Shown here: positions 22,302 through 32,139 of the stretch, one piece after another | Layout of the letters: each line of letters starts with the position of its first letter | How positions within the stretch are numbered: the stretch's first letter is position 1 | Virus record (IMG/VR): IMGVR_UViG_3300030419_004862 | Span: 1-37,864 of that record | Reading direction: 5' to 3' (one strand) | Source: a virus | Length of the DNA stretch: 37,864 bases | Translations under genes and position numbers: made by a program | Notes under the pieces: generated by a model | What the model was told of the DNA's origin: nothing | The model's database searches: none | What the model saw: only the letters and a program-made list of their open reading frames with translations

Positions 22302-25300
22302 ATGTCATCACAGCCACCGGTAGAGGTCGATGACGTAGACTTGCTCTTTGAAGAGCTTGGGTACGACAGTAAACCAAAGCCGGTAGACCCGGACCTTGCC
22401 GGGTCTGCCGAAGATGACGTAGACTTGCTCTTTGAAGAGCTTGGGTACCCGCAGCCCGAGCCTAAGCCCGCAGAGGACGTATCACTCCCAGCCCCAGATT
22501 TATCTGACTTCGTTAGAAAGCCATCAGTACATACGCCTGATTTCGCTGCCGAAGCGGGCTTTCGCGGGCGTCTATGGGACCATCTAATATACGAGCACGC
22601 TGAGCCCAAAGATGTATACAAGAGGATAAAGCAAGGGGGCAAAGAGGCAAGAGAGGCTGCTTACCAGGAAGCTTTAGACTCCATGATGGAGGAGGCGAGG
22701 GCGAAAAGCAGGGGTCTCACTCGAGCAAATGTAGAAAGACACTGGGCGGTTCCAGTCTCTGGCCCACGAGTTGGAAGGGGTGGATACGACGCGCCGCCAT
22801 CCACAGAGGCGCATGAGGTTAAGTTTGGCATAGTCCCTTACCCAGGGAAGCCGTTTGTTCAAATTGGAACACGAGGTTTGGTGACAAAGCCCGATCTTGC
22901 AGAGTCAATGGTTGGAAAGCCCCTCATGGCCATTGCCAATATTTTGGACAAGACTCTGGGCCTCGGTCTACCTGGCAGCATTTATGAAGCAGTCGATAAG
23001 AATGTTGCAGAGAAGGTCTTTGGTCTGACCCGATCTAAAGAGGCCAGGGAGGCCGAGATAGCCAAAGAAAAGGCAGACCTTGAAAGGGGCAGTCGTGCCG
23101 CCAGTACCGTAAGACAGCAGCTAATAAAAGAGCATGGGATACGAGACGTGGACGATGATGAGTCCTGGTTCTCAATCAACCCGATAGCAAACCTCTATGA
23201 AACCATTAACCTAACTCCAGCAAGCGTTTCATTGGTCGAGCCTGGAAAGAAAATGCCAGCCCGGTGGGTCAAACCGGGAACCCCTGTGAACTGGGACACC
23301 GCAAAGCATTCAGTCGTAAACAGTTGGGACTTCATCACGGCGTTCCCTGCTGCAACGGTCCAGTTGATAACATTTGGCGTGGACTTTGTGACAACACCCG
23401 ATGAGCTAACTAGCAGGGTGGAAACGATTGGCGGTCTGGTGCCAGAGACATTCGAATACACCGGGAGGCGGGTAGGGCAGTTCATTACAGACCCGGCTGG
23501 GTTTCTCAAAGAGGGCTTTATACAAGCAGGGCTAGATATAGCTGTCCCCTTTGTGGCAGTTAGGTCTGCCGCCCAGCGTGTTGGTGTAAAGAAGCTGCGT
23601 AAAACCCTGAAGGACATGGGGGATAAGGCTCCCCCGGACTTTCGGAAGCTGAACGACATTGATGATGACGCGCAGTTTGTCCGCGAACTCCAGGACACTA
23701 TAAAAAAACATGAGCAAGAAGCAGTCACAGCGAGAAAGAAGGGTATAGAGCTTGCTGATGATTGGCTAGCTTCGGTTGGCACTGAGGGTGGCCGGGAGCT
23801 TAGGGGGGCGCTCCATGCGACTGGCGAGGCTATAGAGACCGAGATCGCATCTGCTGCCAGAAGGGTAGCAAAGGTTGATGTCAGACTAGCTAAAACCACA
23901 GGGGAAATTCTATACACAGAAAGGGCGCGCAAGAACATCGTATCCAACATCACCGCGCTTGAGAAAGAAGTGGAGGCCGCTAGAAAAGCCGTGCCTGACG
24001 CCGAGGCTCCAGAAAGCCTAACCCGAGAGATCGGCAGACTGGAAGCAAGGCTCGACGTTGCGAATACACACCTATCCACACTGCGCGCCGCTGCCTCTGA
24101 AAAGATAGAAGCCGTCGCGTCAAAGCGTCGTGCAGAGGTAGATTCACTTGGGAGGCGAGCAGCGGACCTTGATATGCTCGCTAGTGATATCCGGTTTAAC
24201 TTGAGTCACCCCGAGGGGCCAAGGATATTGAGCAGCTCACCGTTTTATGACGACTACATAAGGGCGTCTAATGTGGCAGAGGGCAAGATTGGAAAGAAGA
24301 GCGCAGCCAATATTAAACAAGCCGAGGCGCAGATGGCGGCAATTGAGGAAGCGGCGATAGCTCATGACAGGACTAGGCTGGGCTCGATTGAGATTCAGGC
24401 CGCAGCCTTGAAAAGAAAAAAGAAGAAGATTGAGCTAACCAATACACCGTCTAAGCTCAAAGAGCAGCAGAGGGCTATACTAGGGAGCAAGCAAACCAAG
24501 AGGGGTATCGAGGCAGAGTCTGCCGTGCTAGTCGCAGAGGCGGAGCTTGGGGCTGCGAGAGAGGCTGCGCGGCGAGCGAAGGCGACTAACGCGGCTAAGG
24601 CACGCGCGCGCGTTTCCACAGCAGAGGCACGGCTAAGCAAGGCAAGGTCCGCGCTGGAGAGGTTTGAGGCTAAAAAACTACCGAGGCTTCAGGGGCTCAG
24701 GACTGGCGTTTTGGAGTTGGCTGCTGAGCGAAATTTTGCTGTTGAGCTTCACCGTGTTTTGTCTGACCGCGCAAAAATGTCCAACGTCCTTGGTCGCACC
24801 AGAGCCCAAAGGGTGGCTGACAACCTTGGCATAAGCACAAAGGGTCGCCCGGAGGTAGGGCAGGCATTTGCGAGGACCCATATTGCTCGTTCAAAAGCAG
24901 TGGAAAAGCACAGGAAACTTGTAGAGGGAATAGAGCAACGGTTCGAGCGTAGAATGCATTTCGAGGATGGCATCAACACCGGATTGAGGCTGCGCTCCGA
25001 CTTGATGGGGAAAAACACTGGTTACTACACGTGGATGGGTATAGCGAACGCAATATCAGAGGCCAACATGGTGCTCAATCCTTTGTGGGGCCCATGGGTT
25101 TTAGCTAACCGGCTGAAGAATAAGTTAATTGAGGGGCCTGGTTATCTGTTTATAAGCGCTAACACCGCGCGGGCCTTGAGGGAGAAGAACTTTCTTAAGT
25201 CGGACAAGGTAGAAGGTCTAGATAGCCGTGGTTTCGGGAGGTTCATTACAGACAAGCTGGACAAGGGTTACCTGCGCCAAAGGCTGCGCGATGCTGACAA

Positions 25301-28184
25301 GGTTATTCCTGAGTTGGTGCAGGGTCTTATGCGTGCGGGGCAGTCCCATGTGGACGCAGCAACCTTTGAACTTCGGGATTGGGCGCTAAAATCCAGGGAT
25401 GACATGATAGAACAGTTTGGCTGGGAGATGGGCGTTAGGGAATGGAAAACGTTTCTGCTTCCAACGGTGCGCGAGGGCCTGTTTTTTGAGCACCGGAGCA
25501 TGAGGGCTCATTTCAACAGAGAGCTTACCGAAGATTACACAATAAAGTTTAGCAGAAAGTCGAAAGAGCAGATGGCAAGGGAGGGGTTCGGAAAAGAGGT
25601 CGGGGAGTTAACCAAGGAAGCGGAAGAAGTTCTTGAAAGAAAGCTGATTATATTAAACAAACACGCAGCCGGTTTGCATGACATAACAAGAAACCGCGTC
25701 ACTGAGCTTGGGTTAGATCTTGGGGCTTTTGATGATGCAGCTCGCATTAATAAGCGAGTGTGGCACCCGCAACTCTTCAACGATATGGACGCACTCTCCG
25801 CTATGGAGGTGGCTGACCAGGCTATTACCGGCAAAGCACTCCGCTACTCTGCACTTAGAGGCAGAGGTGTACCCATTGAGGCCAGGGAAACCCCGAGGGG
25901 GGTGCGGATAGATGAAAGTGCAGCATGGTTTAAGGCTCTAAAGAACGATAACCCAAAGGTGTATGACGAGCTAAAGCAGCGCAACAAAAACATAGACATC
26001 AAAGACTCACCGGTCGATCAACGGGGCGGGTGGGGCATGACCACGGATGCGCTTGAGGAGGTTCTGATAGGCATCCCGGATGCAGCCAGAGACTTCCAGA
26101 ACATGGCCATGTTTAAAGCCATTGAAGACACCATGGGGACAGCGAACCCTTTGATGTCGATGGACCCATTGAAAAAAGACGCAGGGTGGAAAAGAGCGCC
26201 TGATGTAATCCCTGCCAAGGGCTTTGGTTACCGCCTTAAGGACATAGAGGTTAACGACGACTTTTGGGGAGCGTTGACCAAGAAGCGCAATAAAGATGGA
26301 GTTGTGTCCAACGAGATTACGGCTCAGCGGGCGTATTTACACCCAGACCTGTACTGGCACTTGGTGGCCACAGAGCAGTTTGCCTCTTACAACAGGTCAG
26401 CGACAGGGAGGGCGCTCAACTATTGGAAAGCGTCTAAGACTATCGACTCTCCTGGATCTCACTTTACCAACTTTATTGCCAACCCTCTGTTTCTCGCACC
26501 AGCCGCTGGCCTTGCCATCTACAACCCAGCCAACTGGGGCGTAATCCTTGAGGGCGCTAAGGCGCTGTTCACAGGCCCCGGTAAAAACAAATACTACAAG
26601 GAGTTTATCTTGCACGGCGGCCTGGGGCGCAAAAGAGGCATTGGTCGCTCCGACATTGCCCAGGCATCTGACACGGTGATGGGCATCCTTTACGAGGGTA
26701 TAATCAAGGAAGCCCAAAAGGCGGGCCGTAGCGGCCCCGGTGTGGTCCTGAAGAGCATTGAAGACGCTGGGCAATTGCTTATGAACAGCCCTGATGGGTT
26801 TATGGCTCTTGTGAAGGGGGGCAAAAACACTAACAAGCTCACGGCACTTAAGTATGTCACCAGGGAAAGCTTGGTAAAAGCCCACGAGTCGTGGATAAAG
26901 ATTCAGAATGTGGCAGGGGTAGCGTATGAATCTGGCGATAGGTTTTGGCGCATCACCAAGTTCATACAAGAGCGCAGACGCGGGGTACCTGCAGCCGAGG
27001 CTGTGCAGATAGCACGTAAAGCGTTTGCGGATTATGAGAATCTTGCTGGCATCTTCAACGTTATTAGACAGTCATGGTGGGGCGTTCCGTTTCTTGCGTA
27101 TGATGCTCGCGCTATTCCGCAATTTGTGGACTTCATGAGGAGGTCGCCGCACATCGCCCAGATGCATGTCATCCTCCACAACTACCTGTCTGACATTAAC
27201 ATGGCCAGGTCTGGCATCGACTTTGGGGCTGCGGCAGAACACGTTGACACGTACAAAGACCTGCTCCCCTGGTACTACCGGGATAAGCTCATACCGTGGG
27301 CCATGATTAATCCAGACGCTGGAACAACGGCACGCGGTGGAATAAGGTTCGTTGACTTCTCAAAGTATGCTTCCGGTGCGCGCTTTATACCGCTGTTCGA
27401 TGAGATTGAGCGGTGGGATGAAGGCATGAAGAGAGAAAGCTGGTTTGGTGAAGAGGTGAAGAAGGAGGGCCTCCTGCTTGGCACTGGCGCTAAAGAGTAC
27501 CTCACGAGGGCAGTGGGCGGCTCGTCCCCAGGTTTGACGCTAGCACTCCTTGCTGCGGGCATTGACCCAAAATACAAGCGGGAGATTGGTTGGGACGAGA
27601 TGAAGGAAAGGTTTATGGAGATGTTGTTTCCCAACTTCCCATTACTCCCAGGCAGCTATAGCTACAACAGAATAAAGAGCGCTGAAATGATGGAGCCCAG
27701 GGCGGGCCTAGCTTTCGGTGAGTCGCCTGAGCAAGCCTCGAGGGCTACGTGGTATGGCGTTGTGGACTTGGATTACACCCTAAAAGAGGGCTATGCTAAC
27801 GCGTGGAAGAACAGGCTGCGCTCTGCGCCAGAATGGGCAACGCTAAAGAATAGGTTTGGTCAAACAACCTACAGAATGTTTAAGAAAAAACAAGGGAGAC
27901 TAGGTCGCTGGCAATCTGGTAACATGCGTTTGCTGACTGACGCCTCCATGCCACCCGGTCTCACTGTGGATGAGAAGAAGTCTTATATAAACGCTTTGTA
28001 TGAGGCCAATCCTGCGAGGCGGCAGAAGTATTTGGAGGAGGTCATGAGCATATTTGAGCCAGAGCTGAACGAATTACAGGAAATAATGAAGATGGCAGGT
28101 GCACTCCAAGGGGGAGACCTGGGTGAAATGAACATACCTCTGGAGACCGTCCGAAAAGCGGTTAAAGATTTTAGTATTAGATAA
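22302..28184 (+). CDS. Giant internal virion / ejection protein (1960 aa)
   Basis: The largest gene of the phage. It begins with two identical DDVDLLFEELGY motifs at residues 10-21 and 38-49, encoded by a 36-bp perfect repeat. Residues about 480-920 form a long Ala/Glu/Arg/Lys-rich helical coiled-coil region. Later come aromatic, partly hydrophobic segments, including KTIDSPGSHFTNFIANPLF and GLAIYNPANWGVILEGAKAL around 1370-1410, then RQSWWGVPFLAYDARAIPQF around 1590. I see no lysozyme or transglycosylase motif. Size, position and make-up match the large core protein that extends the podovirus channel across the envelope (as gp16 in T7). Resemblance to large polyvalent phage proteins is possible but unchecked. 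Confidence 0.7.
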   Translation: MSSQPPVEVDDVDLLFEELGYDSKPKPVDPDLAGSAEDDVDLLFEELGYPQPEPKPAEDVSLPAPDLSDFVRKPSVHTPDFAAEAGFRGRLWDHLIYEHAEPKDVYKRIKQGGKEAREAAYQEALDSMMEEARAKSRGLTRANVERHWAVPVSGPRVGRGGYDAPPSTEAHEVKFGIVPYPGKPFVQIGTRGLVTKPDLAESMVGKPLMAIANILDKTLGLGLPGSIYEAVDKNVAEKVFGLTRSKEAREAEIAKEKADLERGSRAASTVRQQLIKEHGIRDVDDDESWFSINPIANLYETINLTPASVSLVEPGKKMPARWVKPGTPVNWDTAKHSVVNSWDFITAFPAATVQLITFGVDFVTTPDELTSRVETIGGLVPETFEYTGRRVGQFITDPAGFLKEGFIQAGLDIAVPFVAVRSAAQRVGVKKLRKTLKDMGDKAPPDFRKLNDIDDDAQFVRELQDTIKKHEQEAVTARKKGIELADDWLASVGTEGGRELRGALHATGEAIETEIASAARRVAKVDVRLAKTTGEILYTERARKNIVSNITALEKEVEAARKAVPDAEAPESLTREIGRLEARLDVANTHLSTLRAAASEKIEAVASKRRAEVDSLGRRAADLDMLASDIRFNLSHPEGPRILSSSPFYDDYIRASNVAEGKIGKKSAANIKQAEAQMAAIEEAAIAHDRTRLGSIEIQAAALKRKKKKIELTNTPSKLKEQQRAILGSKQTKRGIEAESAVLVAEAELGAAREAARRAKATNAAKARARVSTAEARLSKARSALERFEAKKLPRLQGLRTGVLELAAERNFAVELHRVLSDRAKMSNVLGRTRAQRVADNLGISTKGRPEVGQAFARTHIARSKAVEKHRKLVEGIEQRFERRMHFEDGINTGLRLRSDLMGKNTGYYTWMGIANAISEANMVLNPLWGPWVLANRLKNKLIEGPGYLFISANTARALREKNFLKSDKVEGLDSRGFGRFITDKLDKGYLRQRLRDADKVIPELVQGLMRAGQSHVDAATFELRDWALKSRDDMIEQFGWEMGVREWKTFLLPTVREGLFFEHRSMRAHFNRELTEDYTIKFSRKSKEQMAREGFGKEVGELTKEAEEVLERKLIILNKHAAGLHDITRNRVTELGLDLGAFDDAARINKRVWHPQLFNDMDALSAMEVADQAITGKALRYSALRGRGVPIEARETPRGVRIDESAAWFKALKNDNPKVYDELKQRNKNIDIKDSPVDQRGGWGMTTDALEEVLIGIPDAARDFQNMAMFKAIEDTMGTANPLMSMDPLKKDAGWKRAPDVIPAKGFGYRLKDIEVNDDFWGALTKKRNKDGVVSNEITAQRAYLHPDLYWHLVATEQFASYNRSATGRALNYWKASKTIDSPGSHFTNFIANPLFLAPAAGLAIYNPANWGVILEGAKALFTGPGKNKYYKEFILHGGLGRKRGIGRSDIAQASDTVMGILYEGIIKEAQKAGRSGPGVVLKSIEDAGQLLMNSPDGFMALVKGGKNTNKLTALKYVTRESLVKAHESWIKIQNVAGVAYESGDRFWRITKFIQERRRGVPAAEAVQIARKAFADYENLAGIFNVIRQSWWGVPFLAYDARAIPQFVDFMRRSPHIAQMHVILHNYLSDINMARSGIDFGAAAEHVDTYKDLLPWYYRDKLIPWAMINPDAGTTARGGIRFVDFSKYASGARFIPLFDEIERWDEGMKRESWFGEEVKKEGLLLGTGAKEYLTRAVGGSSPGLTLALLAAGIDPKYKREIGWDEMKERFMEMLFPNFPLLPGSYSYNRIKSAEMMEPRAGLAFGESPEQASRATWYGVVDLDYTLKEGYANAWKNRLRSAPEWATLKNRFGQTTYRMFKKKQGRLGRWQSGNMRLLTDASMPPGLTVDEKKSYINALYEANPARRQKYLEEVMSIFEPELNELQEIMKMAGALQGGDLGEMNIPLETVRKAVKDFSIR
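22329..22448 (+). repeat. 36-bp perfect direct repeat in the giant gene
   Basis: Bases 22329-22364 and 22413-22448 are identical, 84 bases apart (28 codons, in frame). Each encodes the acidic motif DDVDLLFEELGY. Identity at the third codon positions shows a recent duplication or conversion. Confidence 0.85.
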
Positions 28185-28195
28185 GGAGTTTTACA

Positions 28196-28567
28196 GTGGC
28201 TAACTCAAGAACAGCATACATGGCAAAGCAGCAGACGGGAGATGCTACGACGTTTACCCCGCCGTTCGGGTGTAACACCTGGCAGCTTCGTTTTATTACA
28301 GACAATTCCGCTGGTGGTTCAATCACGGTTCACACTGTTGATGAGGACGGTCATGAGGTGGAGATAGATGGGTCGCCGTTCAAAAAGAATGATGGCGACT
28401 TTGATGCATCAGGCAACCTTGAGGTTACCCTGGACTCAAGTAATCCATCTATCAAGATTGAGCCAGATGGGTACTCTGCTAACCCATGGATTAAGGTTAA
28501 AGCGTATCGAACATTGGATGATACAATGAACGCGGGCGCATACTCTACTACATTAGGGATAGGCTAA
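28196..28567 (+). CDS. Small beta-rich virion protein (123 aa)
   Basis: Starts at GTG 28196 behind AAGGAG. The product has strands CNTWQLRFITDNSAGGSITV and LEVTLDSSNPSIKIEPDGYS and ends AGAYSTTLGIG, a compact beta-sandwich look. It directly precedes the fibre gene and may be its base or a chaperone; no family named. Confidence 0.6.
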   Translation: MANSRTAYMAKQQTGDATTFTPPFGCNTWQLRFITDNSAGGSITVHTVDEDGHEVEIDGSPFKKNDGDFDASGNLEVTLDSSNPSIKIEPDGYSANPWIKVKAYRTLDDTMNAGAYSTTLGIG

Positions 28568-28568
28568 A

Positions 28569-31160
28569 ATGGGAACACGATACGGCACTCGTCAGGGCTT
28601 GAGTCGCTCAGCAGCTAAGGCCGCCAAAGACTTGGCAGATGGAACTCTCACCACCACAACGACCAACATTGAGTCAACTACGGTCACGATTGACGACAAG
28701 AATATAGAGCTTGGCTCTACTGACAGTCCATCGGATTCAACGGCAGACGGCGGCGGTATCACACTTAAGGGCTCAACGGACAAGACCATCCTTTGGGAAA
28801 ACGATGACGATAAGTGGCACCTTAACCAAGGGATTACCGTAAGCGACAGCACTACAGGTAGCGCCAATACCGGTGGGTCGCTAAGGCTTTCCGCAAATGA
28901 TGGAAATCCTATGGGGGACAGCCACAGGCTCGGCGTGATCGAGTTCACCGGAGCAGAGGATACAAGCAACACACAAGTTGTTGGCGCACGTATTGAGGCG
29001 TTGACGGATGCCGCGTGGACAAACGTAGAAAACGGGACCGCGTTGTACTTCTACACCACGGACGGTGACGCTTCACAGCACAACGTTTTGAAACTAGACA
29101 GTAACGAGAAGGCTACGTTTTCTGGTGATGTTGACATCACTGGTGGCCTACAGTTTGATGGCGGCACAGCAGTCACCTCTATAGACACAGACCTAAGCAG
29201 CGTTTCAGGCAGTGATGATACCTTGGCAAGCGCCAAAGCCATCAAAGCTTACGTGGACTCAGAGGTTGGTGGCGGTGGTGGCGGTGGTGGCGGCATGTCT
29301 AACTTCGTTCTTGAGGACGATGACGGCACAGAGGTCACTATAGCTGACGCTAAAGAGGTGAAGTTCATTGGTTCTGGTATAACCACCAACTGGACGGATA
29401 CCTCTACTGGTTCAGACGGCGATCCATATGACTTAACCTTCACCGTTGATGCAGCCCAGACTGGCATTACTTCCTTGTTGGCTACCGATATTAAAATCGG
29501 TGAAGACAACGAGACTAAGATTGACTTTGAAGATGCAGACAAGATCAATTTCTACGCGGACAACACAAAGAGCGTGTCCATCACAGACCATGGCCTAACT
29601 AGCCTCGGTGGAGAGATTGAGTTTGGCAACGGCCAAGAGGCAACTCTTGCCGTAGATGCAACAACAGGCACCAACACAGCAGGCAGAGGGCTTACAATTA
29701 AAGCTGGCGCTGGAACGGGCTCTGGTGCAGGTGGCTTTATCTACCTCCAGACTGCTGACGCAAGCGGCTCAGGCAGCAGCACCAACTCTCACTCCACCGC
29801 ACTCACTGTTACCAACGGCGCTCTCCAGATGGGCAGTGACCATAACTGCGAACTAAGCATTGCCGCAACCGCACATAATGTCGCCGGTAAGAAGCTAACA
29901 CTAGCAGCCGGGGACACCACTGCCGGAACAACAAGCAACATAGCCGGTGGCGACGTTGAGATTGTGGCTGGCAAAGGCAAGGGAACGGGTGCGGGTGGAG
30001 AGATTATCTTCAAGACGGCTCCCGCTAGTACCTCTGGCCACACCCCGTTGAACAGTCACGCCACTGCGCTGACAATAGAGTCCTCTGGCTTGCTTCATCA
30101 CGCGAAGGGTCTTCAAAGTTCATACACTGCGGTCACTAGCAATACCACGCTAGACGACAGCCACTTCATTGTACAGGCTTCTCGCGGTGTCGAGATTACA
30201 CTGCCTGCAGTTGGCTCAAAGACTGGTCGCTGGTACTTCATTACCCGTGTAGATGACGGTACGTCTAACGGCGTTATTGATATCGAGGCAGATAGCGGTG
30301 AAACCATCGAGGGCAATGACCTTTACCACTTAGAGTCAGATGGCGACGGCGTTGCCTTGTACAACAACGGCTCGAAGTGGATTGTCATGTGGGAAAAGAA
30401 AGCTCCAACCCGTGCAGGGTTTACTCCAACTGACGTGGAAAACTGCGTCATCTGGCTGCGAGGCTATGCTTCTGGCGAGACCGCATCAGACTTTATGACA
30501 ATGGACGGTAGCGATGTTGGTAGCTGGCTAGACCAGTCAGGCAATTCAAACCATGCGTCAAATGCTGGAACACTTGCTCACCCAGCCACTACCACCGTAA
30601 ACAATCACACGGTCCCAGAGTTTACCGCTGGCGATGTATTGCACCACGCCACAAACGTTTTTGAAGATGATGATGAGCCCTTCACTTTATTCACTGTCAT
30701 AAACACAAGTGGAAACGCCCCAGCAAGCACCCACATTTTCGGCACTGGCAGTCACGCGGATGGCTACTTGTACAGCGAAGACGAGAATGGTTTTGGTAAA
30801 AAGCTTTTTGTTGATGACTCTAACAGGGCTGGGTTTGCCATGTTAAAAACCGATGCCGGGGCTGAGACGATAAACAGGTCTCACACGCTAAACGGCACTG
30901 AGGTTCTTATTGCTTCGTACGGCGGGCCAGGTACGTTAAAACTTGACGGTGGTGCGAAGAAATGGACGGTCAGTAAGTCCGAGCTTGGCGAAGATCAGGG
31001 GTATACTAAATTAACTATCGGAGCTTCCAGTGGTAGCGGGGTTGATTACGCTGTTGATGGCTTTACCGGCAGTATCTGCGAGGTAATCGTGTACCAACGT
31101 GCGCTAGACCACAGCGAGATTGTGTTAGTTAGAGACTACCTGCTTAGCCGCTGGACATAG
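28569..31160 (+). CDS. Tail fibre / receptor-binding protein with LamG-like C-terminal domain (863 aa)
   Basis: The N-terminal part is Thr/Ser/Asp-rich beta (TVTIDDKNIELGSTDSPSDS) and holds repeated 'KATFSGDVDITGGLQFDGG' style fibre segments. A nine-glycine linker lies near residue 234. Repeats with AGRGLTIKAGAGTGSGAGGF and GGDVEIVAGKGKGTGAGGEI occupy about 370-480. Residues about 617-863 form a concanavalin/LamG-like sandwich: VENCVIWLRGYASG, SWLDQSGNSNHASNAG, FTLFTVINTSG and GSICEVIVYQRALDHSEIVL. LamG-like domains bind sugars, so this probably recognises the host surface. It is the last gene before the lysis cassette. Confidence 0.75.
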   Translation: MGTRYGTRQGLSRSAAKAAKDLADGTLTTTTTNIESTTVTIDDKNIELGSTDSPSDSTADGGGITLKGSTDKTILWENDDDKWHLNQGITVSDSTTGSANTGGSLRLSANDGNPMGDSHRLGVIEFTGAEDTSNTQVVGARIEALTDAAWTNVENGTALYFYTTDGDASQHNVLKLDSNEKATFSGDVDITGGLQFDGGTAVTSIDTDLSSVSGSDDTLASAKAIKAYVDSEVGGGGGGGGGMSNFVLEDDDGTEVTIADAKEVKFIGSGITTNWTDTSTGSDGDPYDLTFTVDAAQTGITSLLATDIKIGEDNETKIDFEDADKINFYADNTKSVSITDHGLTSLGGEIEFGNGQEATLAVDATTGTNTAGRGLTIKAGAGTGSGAGGFIYLQTADASGSGSSTNSHSTALTVTNGALQMGSDHNCELSIAATAHNVAGKKLTLAAGDTTAGTTSNIAGGDVEIVAGKGKGTGAGGEIIFKTAPASTSGHTPLNSHATALTIESSGLLHHAKGLQSSYTAVTSNTTLDDSHFIVQASRGVEITLPAVGSKTGRWYFITRVDDGTSNGVIDIEADSGETIEGNDLYHLESDGDGVALYNNGSKWIVMWEKKAPTRAGFTPTDVENCVIWLRGYASGETASDFMTMDGSDVGSWLDQSGNSNHASNAGTLAHPATTTVNNHTVPEFTAGDVLHHATNVFEDDDEPFTLFTVINTSGNAPASTHIFGTGSHADGYLYSEDENGFGKKLFVDDSNRAGFAMLKTDAGAETINRSHTLNGTEVLIASYGGPGTLKLDGGAKKWTVSKSELGEDQGYTKLTIGASSGSGVDYAVDGFTGSICEVIVYQRALDHSEIVLVRDYLLSRWT

Positions 31161-31171
31161 AGGAGTTAGAT

Positions 31172-31303
31172 ATGTTTTCAATTGCTTTTAGAAGTCGTCG
31201 AGCCAAAGCCAAGGCAGAGCCTGTCAAGAAGAAGGCTGCGCCTAAGAAGAAGGCAGTCAAAAAGAAAGCTCCGGCCAAAAAGAAAACGGCCAAAAAGAAA
31301 TGA
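31172..31303 (+). CDS. Histone-H1-like lysine/alanine-rich mini-protein (43 aa)
   Basis: ATG 31172 has AGAGGAG seven bases upstream, and the TGA overlaps the ATG of the endolysin gene (ATGA). After MFSIAFRSRRAKAKAEPV the chain is almost only Lys, Ala and Pro (repeats such as KKKAAPKKKAVKKK). The composition matches the C-terminal tails of H1-like and AlgP-like proteins, which bind DNA or RNA nonspecifically. It has no acidic residue beyond one Glu. A role in DNA condensation or nucleic-acid contact is likely, but its place beside the endolysin is unexplained. Confidence 0.65.
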   Translation: MFSIAFRSRRAKAKAEPVKKKAAPKKKAVKKKAPAKKKTAKKK

Positions 31304-32139
31304 GCCCCGATGAGGTAAAGAGGCTCCAGCACCTATTGAACTTCGTAGGTTACAATGCTGGCCTGCTTGATGGGGTGCTGGGGCCAAAGACACTATCCGC
31401 TGCCGCTGCTTATTTACACGTAGAGCACGGCGATACTTTTGTGGCTTCACGTGCACTCAACCGTCTTACTGTGGAAGCTGTCGTTGATTTAATTGAAGGC
31501 ATTGACGTAAGTGGACATCAAGGCAAGGTCGATTGGAAAAAGGTGGCGGCAGCGGGCTGCAACTTTGCCTGGGTAAAAGCTACCGAGGGCACTACCCACA
31601 AACAACGCACAATGCAACGCAATCTCGATGGTGCCAGGGCTTGGCAGATACCTGTGGGCGTGTACCACTATGGCAGGCCTAACACATATAGAAGTCTCAA
31701 GCTGGTTGACGCCAAGAAAGAGGCTGAGAATATGTTGTCGCATTACGGTGCGCCGCAGCCTGGTGACCTTGTTCCTGTGTTGGACATGGAGAGTGGGTAC
31801 ATCAAGACCGAGCATGACTACAACGTTGACTGGACGTTGGAGTGGTGCCGAGTTGTAGAGGAAGAACTTGGGTGCAAGCCCATGTTGTATACTGCTAGAT
31901 GGGCTATACAGTCTCGGCTGGAGAAGGCGGCTAACGTAGAGGAGTTGGCTAAGTATAAGCTGTGGTGGGCTGAGTATCGTAGCGCTACGACAAAAGCACC
32001 TCGAAAAAAGATGTTGCCATGGAAGGGCTACACAGTATGGCAATGGACAGGGAGTGGTAGTATTGCTGGGGTGAAGGGTCGTGTAGATCGAAACCGCATG
32101 AAGCCAAAAGATTTAGAAGGATTAAAAATTTCATCATGA
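31300..32139 (+). CDS. Endolysin: GH25 lysozyme with N-terminal cell-wall-binding-like segment (279 aa)
   Basis: The enzyme cuts the glycan of peptidoglycan at the end of infection. Residues 1-40 (LQHLLNFVGYNAGLLDGVLG plus PKTLSAA) match a peptidoglycan-binding repeat. From residue 67 the GH25 fold is clear: GIDVSGHQGKVDWKKV with catalytic-site Asp69, WVKATEGTTHK, PVGVYHYGRP, VPVLDMES with Asp162 and Glu164, PMLYTARW, LWWAEY and VWQWTGSGSIAGVKGRVDRN. There is no signal peptide, so it needs a holin. Its start overlaps the stop of the lysine-rich mini-gene by 4 bases. Lysis partners follow directly. Confidence 0.92.
   Translation: MSPDEVKRLQHLLNFVGYNAGLLDGVLGPKTLSAAAAYLHVEHGDTFVASRALNRLTVEAVVDLIEGIDVSGHQGKVDWKKVAAAGCNFAWVKATEGTTHKQRTMQRNLDGARAWQIPVGVYHYGRPNTYRSLKLVDAKKEAENMLSHYGAPQPGDLVPVLDMESGYIKTEHDYNVDWTLEWCRVVEEELGCKPMLYTARWAIQSRLEKAANVEELAKYKLWWAEYRSATTKAPRKKMLPWKGYTVWQWTGSGSIAGVKGRVDRNRMKPKDLEGLKISS

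Noticed and set aside
23195-24079. Minus-strand frame of 294 codons inside the giant gene
   Set aside because: It lies fully antisense to the coiled-coil region. Its Ser/Ala/Leu-rich composition is the usual complement of Glu/Lys/Ala codons.
29268-29295. GGT/GGC repeat as a possible phase-variation tract
   Set aside because: The units are mixed glycine codons in frame, so slippage would only change linker length; it reads as a flexible hinge.
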